Origin: Elusimicrobiota bacterium
GTDB taxonomy: Bacteria; Elusimicrobiota; UBA8919
Length of the DNA: 64,000 nucleotides
Direction of reading: 5' to 3'
Assembly (NCBI GenBank): GCA_028718185.1
Contig: JAQUMH010000001.1
Coordinates: forward strand, 157,186-221,185
The notes under the pieces are model-generated. The model made no database searches, was not told the origin of the DNA, and worked only from the letters and a program-made list of their open reading frames with translations. The translations under genes and the position numbers were made by a program. Numbering within the stretch: position 1 is the stretch's first letter; the number at the start of each line of letters is the position of its first letter. Shown one piece after another: positions 1 to 8,816 of the stretch.

Positions 1-48
1 CAAACCTTATTTTTACACACTTTAAAAAAAGCCTGTTCCCTTTTCCAA

Positions 49-303
49 TCAGCCTTCATTACCAGCAGAACCCCTGAATAGGATTTTTCCTGTCTTTTTA
101 GAAATGATAATTACAGTGCTACTTCTAATCATATAAGAAGAGTTTCTCGGCTTATTATACACGATATACCAGCAAGGGTCATTTTTATCACGAAATTTAT
201 AACAATGAAATGTTTTAGGTTTCTTGCTATAAACAGTGAAATTATCTTTATTTGGCTTAAAACACCCAATCGCAATTTTAACAGCTTTAATTTTCGTTAT
301 CAT
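49..303 (-). CDS. Small hypothetical protein (84 aa)
   Basis: I do not recognise this protein with confidence. It has no signal peptide or membrane segment. It is basic, and its second half (WYIVYNKP, then a beta-rich stretch VIIISKKTGKIL) looks like a short beta-sheet domain ending in a 'KKTGKIL' turn, as in some NTF2-like immunity or PepSY-type small domains; that resemblance is weak and is only inference. It starts at an ATG with no obvious Shine-Dalgarno sequence. It lies downstream, in the same direction, of the tRNA-like element and the restriction operon, so it may belong to the accessory island. Confidence 0.5.
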   Translation of the reverse strand: MITKIKAVKIAIGCFKPNKDNFTVYSKKPKTFHCYKFRDKNDPCWYIVYNKPRNSSYMIRSSTVIIISKKTGKILFRGSAGNEG

Positions 304-400
304 TTTTGTTTAATATAAAATATCATCTACTAGCACATCTTTTGTAAGTCAAACATTCAAACACCGTTCCGTTGCCCTTTTCGGCTATACAGCAAAACAA

Positions 401-421
401 TTAGTATTGTGTCCCCCGATT
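401..421 (-). repeat. GGGGACACAATACT-type element remnant (copy 1)
   Basis: Read on the minus strand this is a GGGGGACACAATACTAA sequence. Near-identical text recurs at 8561-8580 and 9704-9720, on the other side of the restriction-modification island. From memory, similar motifs often flank IS200-like/REP-tyrosine transposase genes in metagenome-derived genomes, but no transposase is present here. The rest of the 304-457 gap shows nothing else I can support. Confidence 0.45.
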
Positions 422-457
422 CAGTGTCCGATTCGAGGTTGTGTTCCAAAAAAAATA

Positions 458-569
458 CGGGGCTAAGAGGAATCGAACCTCTCACGCTCAACCCCATATG
501 TAAAGGGTATTCTATTTGAAAAGACATATCTTCTCTTTTGATTTTGGAAACTGTCACCAGACAGCCCCG
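458..569 (-). ncRNA. tRNA-like element with acceptor and T arms (possible tRNA/tmRNA remnant)
   Basis: On the minus strand, GGGGCTG (568-562) pairs with TAGCCCC (465-459) to give a 7-bp acceptor stem with one G-U pair. A further C569-G458 pair is possible. A perfect T arm precedes the 3' strand: stem AGAGG/CCTCT (482-478 and 470-466) around the loop TTCGATT. A hairpin ACCC/GGGT sits where a long variable arm would be. The 5' part instead forms CTGTC-TGGT-GACAG, which is not a normal D arm, and no good anticodon stem is seen. At about 112 nt it is too long for a normal tRNA and far too short for tmRNA. It may be a degenerate tmRNA or tRNA, or an attachment-site relic beside the island. Confidence 0.35.
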
Positions 570-618
570 CGAGCGTTGTCCCCGCCATCAAAAACATAAA
601 AAATGTAAAGTTAATCAT
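463..618 (-). CDS. Small ORF with hydrophobic N-terminus (51 aa), overlaps the tRNA-like element
   Basis: A strong ribosome binding site (GGAGG, 631-627, 8-nt spacing) precedes the ATG at 618. The predicted peptide begins MINFTFFMFLMAGTTLAG, which looks like a signal peptide or membrane anchor. The C-terminal half is charged and ends in the codons that also form the T arm of the tRNA-like element. It could be a real secreted micropeptide, or the stub of a gene cut off by insertion of the tRNA-like sequence. Nothing identifies a function. Confidence 0.3.
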   Translation of the reverse strand: MINFTFFMFLMAGTTLAGLSGDSFQNQKRRYVFSNRIPFTYGVERERFDSS

Positions 619-714
619 GATCTTAACCTCCAAAGAGGCATTGACCAAAACCAACAATAAAAAAATATAAATCCTTTCGCTTACAATACCCACGTATGGG
701 CATTATTTCATTTT

Positions 715-2160
715 TTATATATCTTTTGCAATTTTGCTAAATTTCTTTAATGCAATATTTAAATTCTTTGCGATGTCTTTGGCGATGATGTCGGGAGCGG
801 GTAGATTTTCCAAATCCATAATACTGTCGTCTTTAAGCCAGATTATATCAAGATTGGTCTTGTCCCGCCTTATCAATTCGTTATATTTAAAACTTTTAAA
901 TCTTTTTGCTTCTTTCCTGTTATGCCTATTATTTGCATTATAACATTTTACAAAATCCTCAAGATGTTCGTATTTTAAAGTGTTTTCTTTAAGCGTAAAA
1001 TGCATATTGGTTCTTAAATCATAAATCCAAAGTTTATCTGTCCATGGTTTTTCACTTGCTTTTCTTTTGTCAAAAAAAAGCACATTCGCCTTAACTCCCT
1101 GTGCGTAAAATATTCCGGTCGGTAACCGCAGTAAAGTATGAACATCACAAGTATCAAGCAGTTTCTTTCTTATTGTTTCCCCTGCCCCACCTTCAAAAAG
1201 AACATTGTCAGGAATGACTATTGCTACTTTACCATTTTCTTTCAATATGGTTTTCACATGCTGTAAAAAGTTAAGTTGTTTATTTGAAGTAGTTGCCCAA
1301 AAATCCTGTCTTCCGTAAACAAGCGATTCCTTATCTGCTTTGCCGTCTCCGTTTACAATAGTGATACTGCTTTTTTTACCAAAAGGCGGATTGGTAAGCA
1401 CCATTTCAAATCTGTCACCGGAATCGGATGCTAAAGCATCGCTAACAATAATTGGGCTTTCATCTCCACCTATACCATGTAAAAACAGGTTCATTACACA
1501 AAGCCGGGCAACTCCATCTACTATATCCCAACCCTTAAAAGTTTTTGACTTTAATATTTTCTTTTGGTCTTTATCCAGATTCTTTTTTGATAAATATTCA
1601 TAGGCAGCAAGTAGAAAACCACCGGTGCCACAAGCAGGGTCGCATATTTTCATTCCCAATTCGGGTTTCATTACATCTACCATCGCCCTAATCAATGGGC
1701 GAGGTGTAAAATATTGCCCGGCGCCGCTTTTAGTATCTTCGGCATTTTTCTGCAAGAGACCTTCGTAAATATCGCCTTTTACATCAATATCCATTCCTAT
1801 CCACGTCTCGGAATTAATAAGTTCCACCAACCGCTTTAATTTTGCAGGGTCTTGTATTCTATTTTGTGACTTACGGAAGATTACACCCAATAATCCCTTT
1901 TCTTTGCCAAGTTCCTGTAATATACGTCTATAATGGTTCTCAAGAGCAGTTCCATCCTTTGTTACCAAACTTTGCCAGTCAAGTCCTTTTGGTATTTCTG
2001 AAGATTTTTTTATTTTTTCTTTAACCATCTCATCTTCCATTTTTAGAAACAACAGATAAGTCAACTGCTCCACATAGTCGCCATAACTTACACCGTCATC
2101 TCTTAACACATTGCAGTAATTCCACAACCGCTGGACAATCGTAACCGATTCTTTAGTCAT
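715..2160 (-). CDS. hsdM: Type I restriction-modification system, methyltransferase subunit M
   Basis: HsdM is the adenine-N6 methyltransferase subunit. With HsdS it protects host DNA, and it is also needed for restriction with HsdR. The 481-residue protein has the N-terminal helical HsdM_N domain (about 1-140), then the N6 DNA methylase domain. SAM-binding motif I is DPACGTGG (about 174-181) and catalytic motif IV is NPPF (about 257-260). The ATG is shared with the stop codon of hsdS (TAATG), so the two are translationally coupled. Length is normal and no frameshift is seen. It is the last gene of the operon. Confidence 0.97.
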   Translation of the reverse strand: MTKESVTIVQRLWNYCNVLRDDGVSYGDYVEQLTYLLFLKMEDEMVKEKIKKSSEIPKGLDWQSLVTKDGTALENHYRRILQELGKEKGLLGVIFRKSQNRIQDPAKLKRLVELINSETWIGMDIDVKGDIYEGLLQKNAEDTKSGAGQYFTPRPLIRAMVDVMKPELGMKICDPACGTGGFLLAAYEYLSKKNLDKDQKKILKSKTFKGWDIVDGVARLCVMNLFLHGIGGDESPIIVSDALASDSGDRFEMVLTNPPFGKKSSITIVNGDGKADKESLVYGRQDFWATTSNKQLNFLQHVKTILKENGKVAIVIPDNVLFEGGAGETIRKKLLDTCDVHTLLRLPTGIFYAQGVKANVLFFDKRKASEKPWTDKLWIYDLRTNMHFTLKENTLKYEHLEDFVKCYNANNRHNRKEAKRFKSFKYNELIRRDKTNLDIIWLKDDSIMDLENLPAPDIIAKDIAKNLNIALKKFSKIAKDI

Positions 2161-3455
2161 TAGTTTTTCTTATCCTTTTGTTTCTTTATTCTTTCAAGTA
2201 ATATTTCTGCCGGTTCATCTTTTGAATTTTGTGGAACAAGTTTACCTTCAAAAGCATTTTTTAGAATACTTTGTCGTAATGTCTCCGCTTGCGTTAGCGA
2301 CCACTCAACAGTTTTTTCTAATTCGTCTGCTAAGGCAAACCGGCTTTCAATTTCCCTTACGATTTGATGTTGTTCTTTAATTGAACAAATAGGAATTATT
2401 TGATTAAAAACATCGCTATCTCGAACCGCAGGATAAGATGATCCTGTCTGCAAATCATTCAATGGTTGTATGAGCTTATCCGATAAGACATATTGAAATA
2501 AATATTCTGGCAATAATATATCTTGTCTTGTCCTTATAACTGTGAATCCAGTAGAGCCAATTTGATCATTAAATTTAGTATCTGCAACTTGAGCAATATT
2601 TTTTAAATAAGTTCTTACTGTAGAGAATAAAATATCTCTGTATTTCAATATTTGTTGAGCACGAGAAGGAGCATTTTTCCATTTATATTCTTTATAACTT
2701 ATAATTTTATTGGTTGAATTATCTATACTCCCAATATCTAAATATTTAAACACATACTCATCGTCAATTTTTCGTCTATTTATTTTTTCTACTTTTTTAA
2801 CTGTATCACCTAATTTTACTAAAATCCAATGCTTTGGCAATTTTCTATTTTTAATATTTTTATTTGTCAATCTTCCTTCAAAGGCTTGTTTTAATACTGA
2901 TTGTCGGTATTGTTTTATCTGCCCCTGCATTTTTTCAAGTATTTCCACCCCTTCGTCCAATTCCTTGAACAACTCCTCAATTTTCCTCACAATCCGTTTC
3001 TGCTCCGGCAACGGTGAAATAGGAATTGGTATATTTTTAAGCTTTGTAGCGTTTACATTTGCAAGAGCAATACCAATACTTTTTTCTAAAATATGATTCC
3101 AATAAAATGGACTTTTTAGAAAATATGCAAAATATTTATTATTTATTCGCGGGATAAATCTAATAAGATATGATGCAAATACTGCCTTTTCAGGATTTTC
3201 AATTAAAAAACTATACCCTACAGAACCAGCTCTCGAAATTACCACATCACCATTTTTAAGCAGGTATTTATTTAGTTCGGCAGGAACATCTTTACAAAAA
3301 GGAACAGTATCCCAATCTATTTTACCGGATGTTATATCGGTGGTTCTTAACAAGTGTATTTCTCCCATGTCAGATGCACTTGTTGTATATCCATATTGAG
3401 TATCTTCGCACACATCAGCAATTGTTGCTGTTTCCCAATTCTTAGGCATTCTCAT
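2160..3455 (-). CDS. hsdS: Type I restriction-modification system, specificity subunit S
   Basis: HsdS recognises the bipartite DNA target for the methyltransferase and restriction complex. The 431-residue protein has the usual two-fold layout. Target-recognition domain 1 (about 1-150) is followed by conserved region 1 (PLPEQKRIVRKIEELF, then a helix ending LKQAFEGRL). Target-recognition domain 2 (about 205-350) is followed by conserved region 2 (KEQHQIVREIESRF and ILKNAFEGKL). Both halves are intact, so the target should be bipartite; it cannot be predicted here. It overlaps the upstream ATPase gene by four bases (ATGA) and hsdM by one. No second specificity gene, inverted repeat or invertase is present, so phase variation is not suggested. 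Confidence 0.96.
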   Translation of the reverse strand: MRMPKNWETATIADVCEDTQYGYTTSASDMGEIHLLRTTDITSGKIDWDTVPFCKDVPAELNKYLLKNGDVVISRAGSVGYSFLIENPEKAVFASYLIRFIPRINNKYFAYFLKSPFYWNHILEKSIGIALANVNATKLKNIPIPISPLPEQKRIVRKIEELFKELDEGVEILEKMQGQIKQYRQSVLKQAFEGRLTNKNIKNRKLPKHWILVKLGDTVKKVEKINRRKIDDEYVFKYLDIGSIDNSTNKIISYKEYKWKNAPSRAQQILKYRDILFSTVRTYLKNIAQVADTKFNDQIGSTGFTVIRTRQDILLPEYLFQYVLSDKLIQPLNDLQTGSSYPAVRDSDVFNQIIPICSIKEQHQIVREIESRFALADELEKTVEWSLTQAETLRQSILKNAFEGKLVPQNSKDEPAEILLERIKKQKDKKN

Positions 3456-5728
3456 ATTTTAAAGAATTCGTTTTTTAATTGCTCAAAATAATATTTACTT
3501 GAAGAAACTAGAATATCTGGTGTACTGCAATTGCTCACATACATCCCTTTAATCCGTATCTTTTCTTCTACATTTCCTATAACAAATATTTTATGCGTTG
3601 CAGCATTATCTTCTATTACTTTTGATATTTGCTTTAAACTATTAATAATTGCTTGAGTAAAAGGAATAAAAATAATCTGCCGAGAGTATTGTTGATTGAA
3701 CAACACAACATGAGCATAATTAAGAATTACTTTTCTTACCTGGTCAGCAGATCCAACAAATAAATTTCCATTTTGGGAAAGCTGTTGATTTTTAAGGTTT
3801 AAATTACTATAGAGGTCACGAGTTATACGATCAAAAACTATATATAAATTTGCAAACATACTATTCGTATGACTTATAATTTGCTCTGTTCTTTGTTCAA
3901 TATCTTCTCTCTTATAAGGATAAGGAGGTATTCTTGATATAAGGTTTTGGTAGATAGTGAAATGTGAATTAAACTGGGATGACGCATCAAAACCTAAATC
4001 ACTTATAGTATGAACATAGCCACTTGAATTTTTCCAAAATATTTCATTATTTATTTCCTGTTTTCCCTGTTGCAATAATAAAATATTATTTATTGAAATG
4101 ATATAGTCGCAATATTTTTTAAATTCATCGATAAATCTTTTTTCTATTTCACTTGGCACAGTAAGATTTATTGGTGGGTCATTTTCTACATTTCCGATGT
4201 ATTGATAAGCTCTAATCGGAACCAATAGCCCTCTTATACTTTCTTGCGATTCAGTAATTATAGTTAAGGCACCCAATCTATAGATAAGCGCATTGAAATC
4301 TCTTATCGCAGAGGCAATTGGCGTATCGTTATTAATATCATTGAATTTCTGTCCGGAATACTTGGAAGAGATATTATCTCTTACATGTGAATATAATGTC
4401 CTAAGAATATTTTCATTTTCATGCCATTTTGATGGTTCGTGGGCAAGATATTTTTCTTCAAATATTAAAGTAATTGATTTATGTAATCTCGCTTTTAACA
4501 TTACATCTTGTTCAAGTTTATCTATCTTAATAATGCTATATCCATTTTCGTCAAAACCTGTAATGTTATCTTTTATGACTCTAATTAAATCAAAAAAATC
4601 ATTTATAGAATCAAATACAAATGAGTGCTTTAATATTTCGTATTCAATATTACCTAGTTCTTTACTTTCGACGATATCATCTAAATATTTGCTCAAGTCA
4701 TTCCAAAGAGGACGTGCAAAAAAGTATTTTGAAGTAAAATACGTATATTCTTTGGATCTATAAAACTCTGGTCTTTCTGGTTTAGTTGCTATTATGTAAG
4801 AAAAAAATTCTTCTCCGCTAACAAAAATGAATATTGCTTTTGAAAGTGTAAAAAGATTTTTGAAATACTTCAAAACATCTTTTAATTTTTCAGTATCAAG
4901 CTTGTCTAATTCATCGATTACATAAACCAATTTAATACCATTTCCATATAATTCTTTATGAATATTCTCCAAATCAAATTCAAGATTACTAATACTATTA
5001 TCATACTCGTAAAGTGCTCCTGCTTCTTCCTTTGTGCAATCAATATTTCTTTTTGTTCTCCTTTTTTTATACCATAGATTAAATGTAAACGGGATAGGCA
5101 ATGCAAATAAAAGAGGAAGTAATTTATCTAACCAAACTATTTTTGTGGATAAATATACCTGAAATACAACTGCTAAAGTCCATGAAAAAACAAGTATTAT
5201 GTGTTTAATATTATTTTCGGAAAATAAAATATCTCTATTTTCTTCTTTTATTTGTTCATCTGATTTTTCCGATAAGTGTTGGTAATTTTCCCTCAACTTA
5301 AATTCGCTTGCCACAGCTTTTCTATACAGATTTTCAATTTTTTTATTTAAATCACCTTTTTTTAGTTTTTCATCTTGCATAGAAGAATAAAGTCTACGAA
5401 TTAAATTTTGTATTATTTTTTCAGGTAATATATTATCATCTTCATTATCTTCCTTAGTAGATTCGGCCTCCAACTGTGCTGCGTTCATTAACACTATGCG
5501 AATATCTTTTTGCTTTTTCTTAGCTTCTAAAAGAGCTTTATATACAGCAGAAGTTTTTCCAACACCCCTATAACCACTTACTAGAATAGAACCTTGATTT
5601 TTGTGCAAAATTTCATTTATTAGTAATTCTACTTCCCTTTCACGCCCGGCAAAATAACCATGTCCTTTCGATTCGTAAATAGGCGGTTGGATAGGGACAT
5701 CCCAATCTTTTTTTAATTTAATGATCAT
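3452..5728 (-). CDS. Membrane-anchored P-loop ATPase embedded in the type I RM operon
   Basis: This 758-residue protein is not a normal type I RM subunit. Walker A is GYRGVGKTS (about 52-60) and Walker B is VYVIDELD (about 267-274), followed by a sensor-like IFVSGEEFF segment. Between them lies a charged coiled-coil-like stretch and two adjacent transmembrane helices (about 175-195 and 198-218). Membrane segments inserted in the NTPase core are typical of KAP-type P-loop NTPases, which is my best guess; a STAND/AAA relative is also possible. The C-terminal 400 residues are unassigned. The start is ATG at 5728 with GAGAGGTG upstream. It overlaps hsdS by 4 nt and follows hsdR by 33 nt, so it is co-expressed with the system. 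A role in defence regulation, or in an abortive response at the membrane, is inference. Confidence 0.85.
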   Translation of the reverse strand: MIIKLKKDWDVPIQPPIYESKGHGYFAGREREVELLINEILHKNQGSILVSGYRGVGKTSAVYKALLEAKKKQKDIRIVLMNAAQLEAESTKEDNEDDNILPEKIIQNLIRRLYSSMQDEKLKKGDLNKKIENLYRKAVASEFKLRENYQHLSEKSDEQIKEENRDILFSENNIKHIILVFSWTLAVVFQVYLSTKIVWLDKLLPLLFALPIPFTFNLWYKKRRTKRNIDCTKEEAGALYEYDNSISNLEFDLENIHKELYGNGIKLVYVIDELDKLDTEKLKDVLKYFKNLFTLSKAIFIFVSGEEFFSYIIATKPERPEFYRSKEYTYFTSKYFFARPLWNDLSKYLDDIVESKELGNIEYEILKHSFVFDSINDFFDLIRVIKDNITGFDENGYSIIKIDKLEQDVMLKARLHKSITLIFEEKYLAHEPSKWHENENILRTLYSHVRDNISSKYSGQKFNDINNDTPIASAIRDFNALIYRLGALTIITESQESIRGLLVPIRAYQYIGNVENDPPINLTVPSEIEKRFIDEFKKYCDYIISINNILLLQQGKQEINNEIFWKNSSGYVHTISDLGFDASSQFNSHFTIYQNLISRIPPYPYKREDIEQRTEQIISHTNSMFANLYIVFDRITRDLYSNLNLKNQQLSQNGNLFVGSADQVRKVILNYAHVVLFNQQYSRQIIFIPFTQAIINSLKQISKVIEDNAATHKIFVIGNVEEKIRIKGMYVSNCSTPDILVSSSKYYFEQLKNEFFKI

Positions 5729-5761
5729 TTTGCACCTCTCTTATAATATATCTTCACATAT

Positions 5762-8521
5762 CTACTCTGTTAATACTATGTTCATATTCTGAATTATATT
5801 TTTCAGTTCTTTCCCAAACACCTTCTGTGCCTTTATTCTTCCACCTTTTTCAAAGAAGGGAGTGTTGTCAAAATCGCTTTCTTCAATTAAGAATGAAGTC
5901 GCTATGTAATTTTTTATCATTATAAGCCAGTCCATCTGTTCCGGTGTGAACTTCCTGCCTGTTTTTTCCTGTTCCGTAAGCCAGTTGTTGAAGTTTTCTG
6001 CAACAGTATATTCAAACGGTTCAAGGATTTTCTTTTCGCCTATTGTGAAACGGACTAAGGAAATTATGTCTGTAAGTAATTTATGTGGTCCCACTTTCTT
6101 TACTTTGGACTTTTCCAATTTTTCATAAGCAGACCAAAGTTGTTCCGATGTTAAATTATATGGAGGTTTTTGTATCGCTTCTGCAAGTTGCTTTATTTGT
6201 TCATAAGTTATATGCCTGCTTGTGTAGGGTTTGTTGTAAATCATCTGCAATGCCGTGATTTCACTTTTGTTGTCCTGTATAAATTTCTTGAATGTATCAA
6301 TTATGCTTTTTGCTTTTTCTTTTGCCTGTTCATCATAGCCGGTAAAAGTTACTTTATCTATACTGACTGTATCTATTACTTGTTCGCTTCTCTTTTTTAT
6401 ATCAATAAGTATATTTCTGAATTTCGGGTTATCAAATATTGTACACGCTTCTTTTGTTAGTTCTTCGGTTGCTTTTTTTATCTGTTCTTTTGTAGGTTCG
6501 GCTATTTTATGTTTTTGTTTTGCTTTTTCTGTTTGTTTGTCCGGGTCAATGGCATCCAAGATGGTATTTATTATCTGTTTAAGTGTTTTGCCTTGTGCTG
6601 TTTTTTCTATTTCTGTCCTGTCTTTTTCTGAGATTTCTCTGTCTAAACCTGCCAGTCGTCCGGCAAGTGTTGTGAGGGTGTCTGTGTCACGATTACCTAA
6701 GGCGACATCCATTAAGAGTTTATCAAACGGTATGCTTTTTTTTCTTTCCATTGGGCGGGAATCGGTTTTGTCGGTTTCGCAGACACCTATTGCGTCTACG
6801 ATAACAAAATGCGTTTTATTGAATGCATCCGGTGTAACAGCTCGGAAGTCCGTTGATTCTATTACTCTTGTGCCCCTGCCTTTCATCTGCTCAAAATATA
6901 CTCTTGATTTTACATCCCGCATAAATAAAAGACATTCAAGGGGTTTTATGTCCGTTCCGGTGGATATCATATCTACGGTTACTGCTATACGCGGATTGTA
7001 TGAGTTTCGGAATTCTGCTATTAGGTCTTCGGGCTTTTCGCCGGTTGTCCGATAGGTTATTTTTTTGCAAAAGTCGTTGCCTTTGCCGAATTCTTCCCTT
7101 ATTATGTGAACGATGTCTTCGGCGTGAGAGTCATCTTTGGCAAATATCAGGGTTTTAGGAACAACTGTTCTTCCCGGAAATATTTCCGTAAAGAGGTTTT
7201 CTTTAAAGGCACGGATTATGGTTCTTATTTGGTCTTGGGCGACTACATCCCTGTCCAACTGACCGGCATCGTAGACCATATCTTCGTCAAGTTTTTCCCA
7301 ACGGGTTTTTCTTGTCTGCTTGTTTCTTTTGTCCACATAGTATCCGGCTTCTACTTTGCTGCCGCTTTCGGTTATATCCGTTTTTATTCGGTAGACCTCA
7401 TAGCCGACGTTTACACCGTCTGCCACTGCTCTATCGTGTGTGTATTCCGTTACAAGATTTTGATTAAAAAAACCGAGTGTCTGTTTAGAAGGTGTTGCGG
7501 TAAGTCCGATTATATAAGCGTCAAAGTATTCCAATACCTGTCTCCAGAGGTTGTATATTGAGCGGTGACATTCATCGGTAATTATGAAGTCGAAAGTTTC
7601 TATCGGGATTTCGGAATTATATACTACATCTTTAGAAATTTCATTGCTTGTGGTCATATTGTAAAGAGATTGCTCTTCTAATTCCGGATCAAAATTCTGT
7701 TCACCCCGGAGCATTGAGTAAAGCCTTTGTATTGTGGTAATACAGACGCGGCTGACTTTGTCTATTTTGTTTGTGCTTAAGTGTTGAACATTATAAAGTT
7801 CGGTGAATTTTCTGCCGTCATCGGGGGTTATGTACTGCTGAAACTCTTTTAGTGTTTGGCGTCCTAAGTTGTTTCTGTCAACAAGGAAAAGTACTCTTTT
7901 TGCGTCTGCGTGTTTTATTAAGCGGTAAACAGAACTGACTGCCATGTATGTTTTTCCGCTTCCGGTTGCCATTTGTATAAGAGCACGAGGACGGTCGTCT
8001 GCAAAAGATTCTTCAAGTGTTTTTATTGCTACTATTTGACAGTTTCTTAATCCTTGGGTGATTAGCGGCGGTATTTTTTTTAGTTTTGTTCTTAGGGTTT
8101 CTGATTGTTCGTAGATTTCTTTTAATATTTCGGGTCTGTGAAAACTATAAACCCGTCTTGAACGCGGGTCGGGGTCTCTGTTGTCCCTAAAATATGTTTC
8201 TACGCCGGTGCTTTCATATGCAAAAGGCAAAGGTTCTTTTACATGAGGTAGATTGTCGGGCAAATCAGTTGTATATTTTGCAGATTGTTCTGCAACACCG
8301 CTTAATGTTGTGCCTTCTTTTTTTGCTTCTACTACTCCGATAGCGATTCCGGCTACAAAAAGAAGGTAGTCAGCTGTCCCTACCTTGAGTGGAAATTCAC
8401 GGATGGCAACACCCAATGATGAATGAATATTCAGTTCTTTTATGTCCTGAATTTCCCATCCGGACTGTTTTAAAAGTTCATCTATTTTCTCTCTTGCTTT
8501 GTCTTCCGGTTTATTTCCCAT
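5762..8521 (-). CDS. hsdR: Type I restriction-modification system, restriction (R) subunit
   Basis: HsdR is the ATP-dependent translocase and endonuclease of the type I complex. The 919-residue protein has an N-terminal PD-(D/E)xK nuclease domain (D51, and E65-x-K67 in VVEAKK). A superfamily 2 motor follows: Walker A ATGSGKT (about 185-191), DECH box (about 316-319), and the second RecA fold with STGTDIKP and MKGRGTRV. The C-terminal part resembles the EcoEI-type R C-terminal domain. It is shorter than EcoKI HsdR, as expected for the EcoEI/EcoAI-like group. It is the first gene of the operon hsdR-ATPase-hsdS-hsdM. No inactivating change is visible. Confidence 0.96.
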   Translation of the reverse strand: MGNKPEDKAREKIDELLKQSGWEIQDIKELNIHSSLGVAIREFPLKVGTADYLLFVAGIAIGVVEAKKEGTTLSGVAEQSAKYTTDLPDNLPHVKEPLPFAYESTGVETYFRDNRDPDPRSRRVYSFHRPEILKEIYEQSETLRTKLKKIPPLITQGLRNCQIVAIKTLEESFADDRPRALIQMATGSGKTYMAVSSVYRLIKHADAKRVLFLVDRNNLGRQTLKEFQQYITPDDGRKFTELYNVQHLSTNKIDKVSRVCITTIQRLYSMLRGEQNFDPELEEQSLYNMTTSNEISKDVVYNSEIPIETFDFIITDECHRSIYNLWRQVLEYFDAYIIGLTATPSKQTLGFFNQNLVTEYTHDRAVADGVNVGYEVYRIKTDITESGSKVEAGYYVDKRNKQTRKTRWEKLDEDMVYDAGQLDRDVVAQDQIRTIIRAFKENLFTEIFPGRTVVPKTLIFAKDDSHAEDIVHIIREEFGKGNDFCKKITYRTTGEKPEDLIAEFRNSYNPRIAVTVDMISTGTDIKPLECLLFMRDVKSRVYFEQMKGRGTRVIESTDFRAVTPDAFNKTHFVIVDAIGVCETDKTDSRPMERKKSIPFDKLLMDVALGNRDTDTLTTLAGRLAGLDREISEKDRTEIEKTAQGKTLKQIINTILDAIDPDKQTEKAKQKHKIAEPTKEQIKKATEELTKEACTIFDNPKFRNILIDIKKRSEQVIDTVSIDKVTFTGYDEQAKEKAKSIIDTFKKFIQDNKSEITALQMIYNKPYTSRHITYEQIKQLAEAIQKPPYNLTSEQLWSAYEKLEKSKVKKVGPHKLLTDIISLVRFTIGEKKILEPFEYTVAENFNNWLTEQEKTGRKFTPEQMDWLIMIKNYIATSFLIEESDFDNTPFFEKGGRIKAQKVFGKELKNIIQNMNIVLTE

Positions 8522-8560
8522 TTAAAATCCTATTTGTCTTTATATTTTTATTTATTTTGA

Positions 8561-8750
8561 ATCCGGGGACACAACACTTGATTTTTAACCAAGTAAGCGT
8601 GCCTAACGGCAGTCAGGCTCGGCAAATACAACAACGACCTTTTACTTTAGACCCTTCGCCTTTAGCTCAAGGGTGACATCAAGCCCTATATTAAAGAGGA
8701 CAGTGACTTTTTATTAGGACAATTAGCAGGGTAAGACCCTGCAGCTACGA
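8561..8750. repeat. Repeat cluster upstream of hsdR (element remnant, nested palindrome half, REP)
   Basis: Three separable repeats lie here. 8561-8580 is copy 2 of the GGGGACACAATACT-type motif. 8594-8625 carries a decayed version of the nested palindrome seen intact at 23334-23375 (TGCCTAACGGCAGTCAGG, then CTCGGC). 8725-8748 is a minus-strand REP-like hairpin: a GTAG head, then arms GCAGGGT/ACCCTGC around CTT. No gene is seen in the 8522-8816 gap. Confidence 0.6.
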
Positions 8751-8816
8751 AGGGCATGACAAGAGTCTGACAGTTGCGGGGTCAAGTCTTGATTCTTGAA
8801 TTATATGCCCCTCTTA

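Noticed and set aside
2160-3455. Phase-variable specificity gene
   Set aside because: Only one complete hsdS, with no inverted partner, invertase or long tandem repeat.
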